This document shows positions 63,665 through 64,000 of a stretch of DNA of 64,000 nucleotides, one piece after another. The position numbers and the translations under genes were made by a program. The notes beneath the pieces are model-generated. The model saw only the letters and a list, made by a program, of their open reading frames with translations. It did not search any database and was not told the DNA's origin. The DNA lies in the NCBI GenBank assembly GCA_019044685.2, contig JAGTXX020000015.1, positions 930,001-994,000 of the forward strand, written 5' to 3'. This DNA comes from Nannochloris sp. 'desiccata' (Eukaryota; Chlorophyta; Trebouxiophyceae; Chlorellales; Chlorellaceae). Each line of letters opens with the position of its first letter. The stretch's first letter is position 1.

Positions 63665-64000
63665 TTGAAATACCTTGGAAATCTACTGATCCAAGGTCCA
63701 ATAAGGCGAGGACGCTTCTTCACGAGGATAATGGTATATCACTCCTATGCGTTAATGTTAGGAAATACCTGCAGAGGCTCTAAAATATCCCGAAACCTCC
63801 GCTCTTGTCCATGTCAGCAACGTTCGGTGAATCATTCAATTGAACTCTGAGATTTAACCATAAAGGGGCAAATTAGCCTCAAATTTGAGCAATTGATAAG
63901 TTATTTCCATAGTAAATGGCTTATTCTAACAGTACTGAAAATGTCCAAGAGTTGCCAAGGCCTCTTGACTGAACTTGTCAAGTGTCTTAGAGAAAGCGAT
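63665..64000. promoter_or_regulatory. Upstream region of HGD to the window edge
   Basis: 336 bp of AT-rich sequence that should hold the HGD promoter. No element or further gene is recognised. Confidence 0.35.

Overview
This is a eukaryotic nuclear window, most likely from a green alga. Genes have short GT-AG introns, moderate base composition and no operons. Several products are specific to photosynthetic eukaryotes: a calcium-sensing receptor CAS-like thylakoid protein, a FLAP1/DUF1517 protein, an MRL1-type pentatricopeptide protein for rbcL mRNA, a plastid-like fused radical SAM protein and a plant-type amino acid permease. Many 3' ends carry TGTAA, the usual chlorophyte poly(A) signal. 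No genus is named.

Layout. 1-12.9 kb: Deg-type protease (5' part only, runs off the left edge), TatD nuclease, B-type cyclin, cytosolic glutaminyl-tRNA synthetase, trans-2,3-enoyl-CoA reductase, a Lunapark-like ER protein and a plastid-type pseudokinase. 12.9-20.8 kb is the accessory part: an orphan exon, a non-autonomous hAT-like transposon with a perfect 8-bp target duplication, unexplained sequence with a GC-rich island, a SANT/winged-helix gene, and a LINE retrotransposon with an open APE-RT frame bounded by a 12-bp target duplication. 20.9-36.5 kb: P5A ATPase, an RS-rich nuclear protein, ribosomal protein eS17, NRDE2 and a LysM membrane protein. 37.7-57.5 kb is the plastid-rich part: a tail-anchored protein with an ATG8-interaction-like motif, MRL1, the radical SAM protein, TrmO, FLAP1, CAS, an unrecognised Ala/Gln-rich nuclear-type protein and an amino acid permease. 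57.8-64 kb: EAPP, an EEP-family hydrolase with a whole GH5 mannanase gene in its second intron on the other strand, and homogentisate 1,2-dioxygenase.

I rebuilt 19 multi-exon genes from splice-site phase. All 29 introns lie in the 5' part of their genes, a pattern expected where introns are lost by recombination with reverse-transcribed mRNA. Several neighbours are divergent pairs with short shared promoters; the most suggestive is FLAP1-CAS, both thylakoid light-acclimation proteins. I found no tRNA, rRNA, CRISPR array or prokaryotic operon. All gene models rest on reading the sequence only, without transcripts or database searches.
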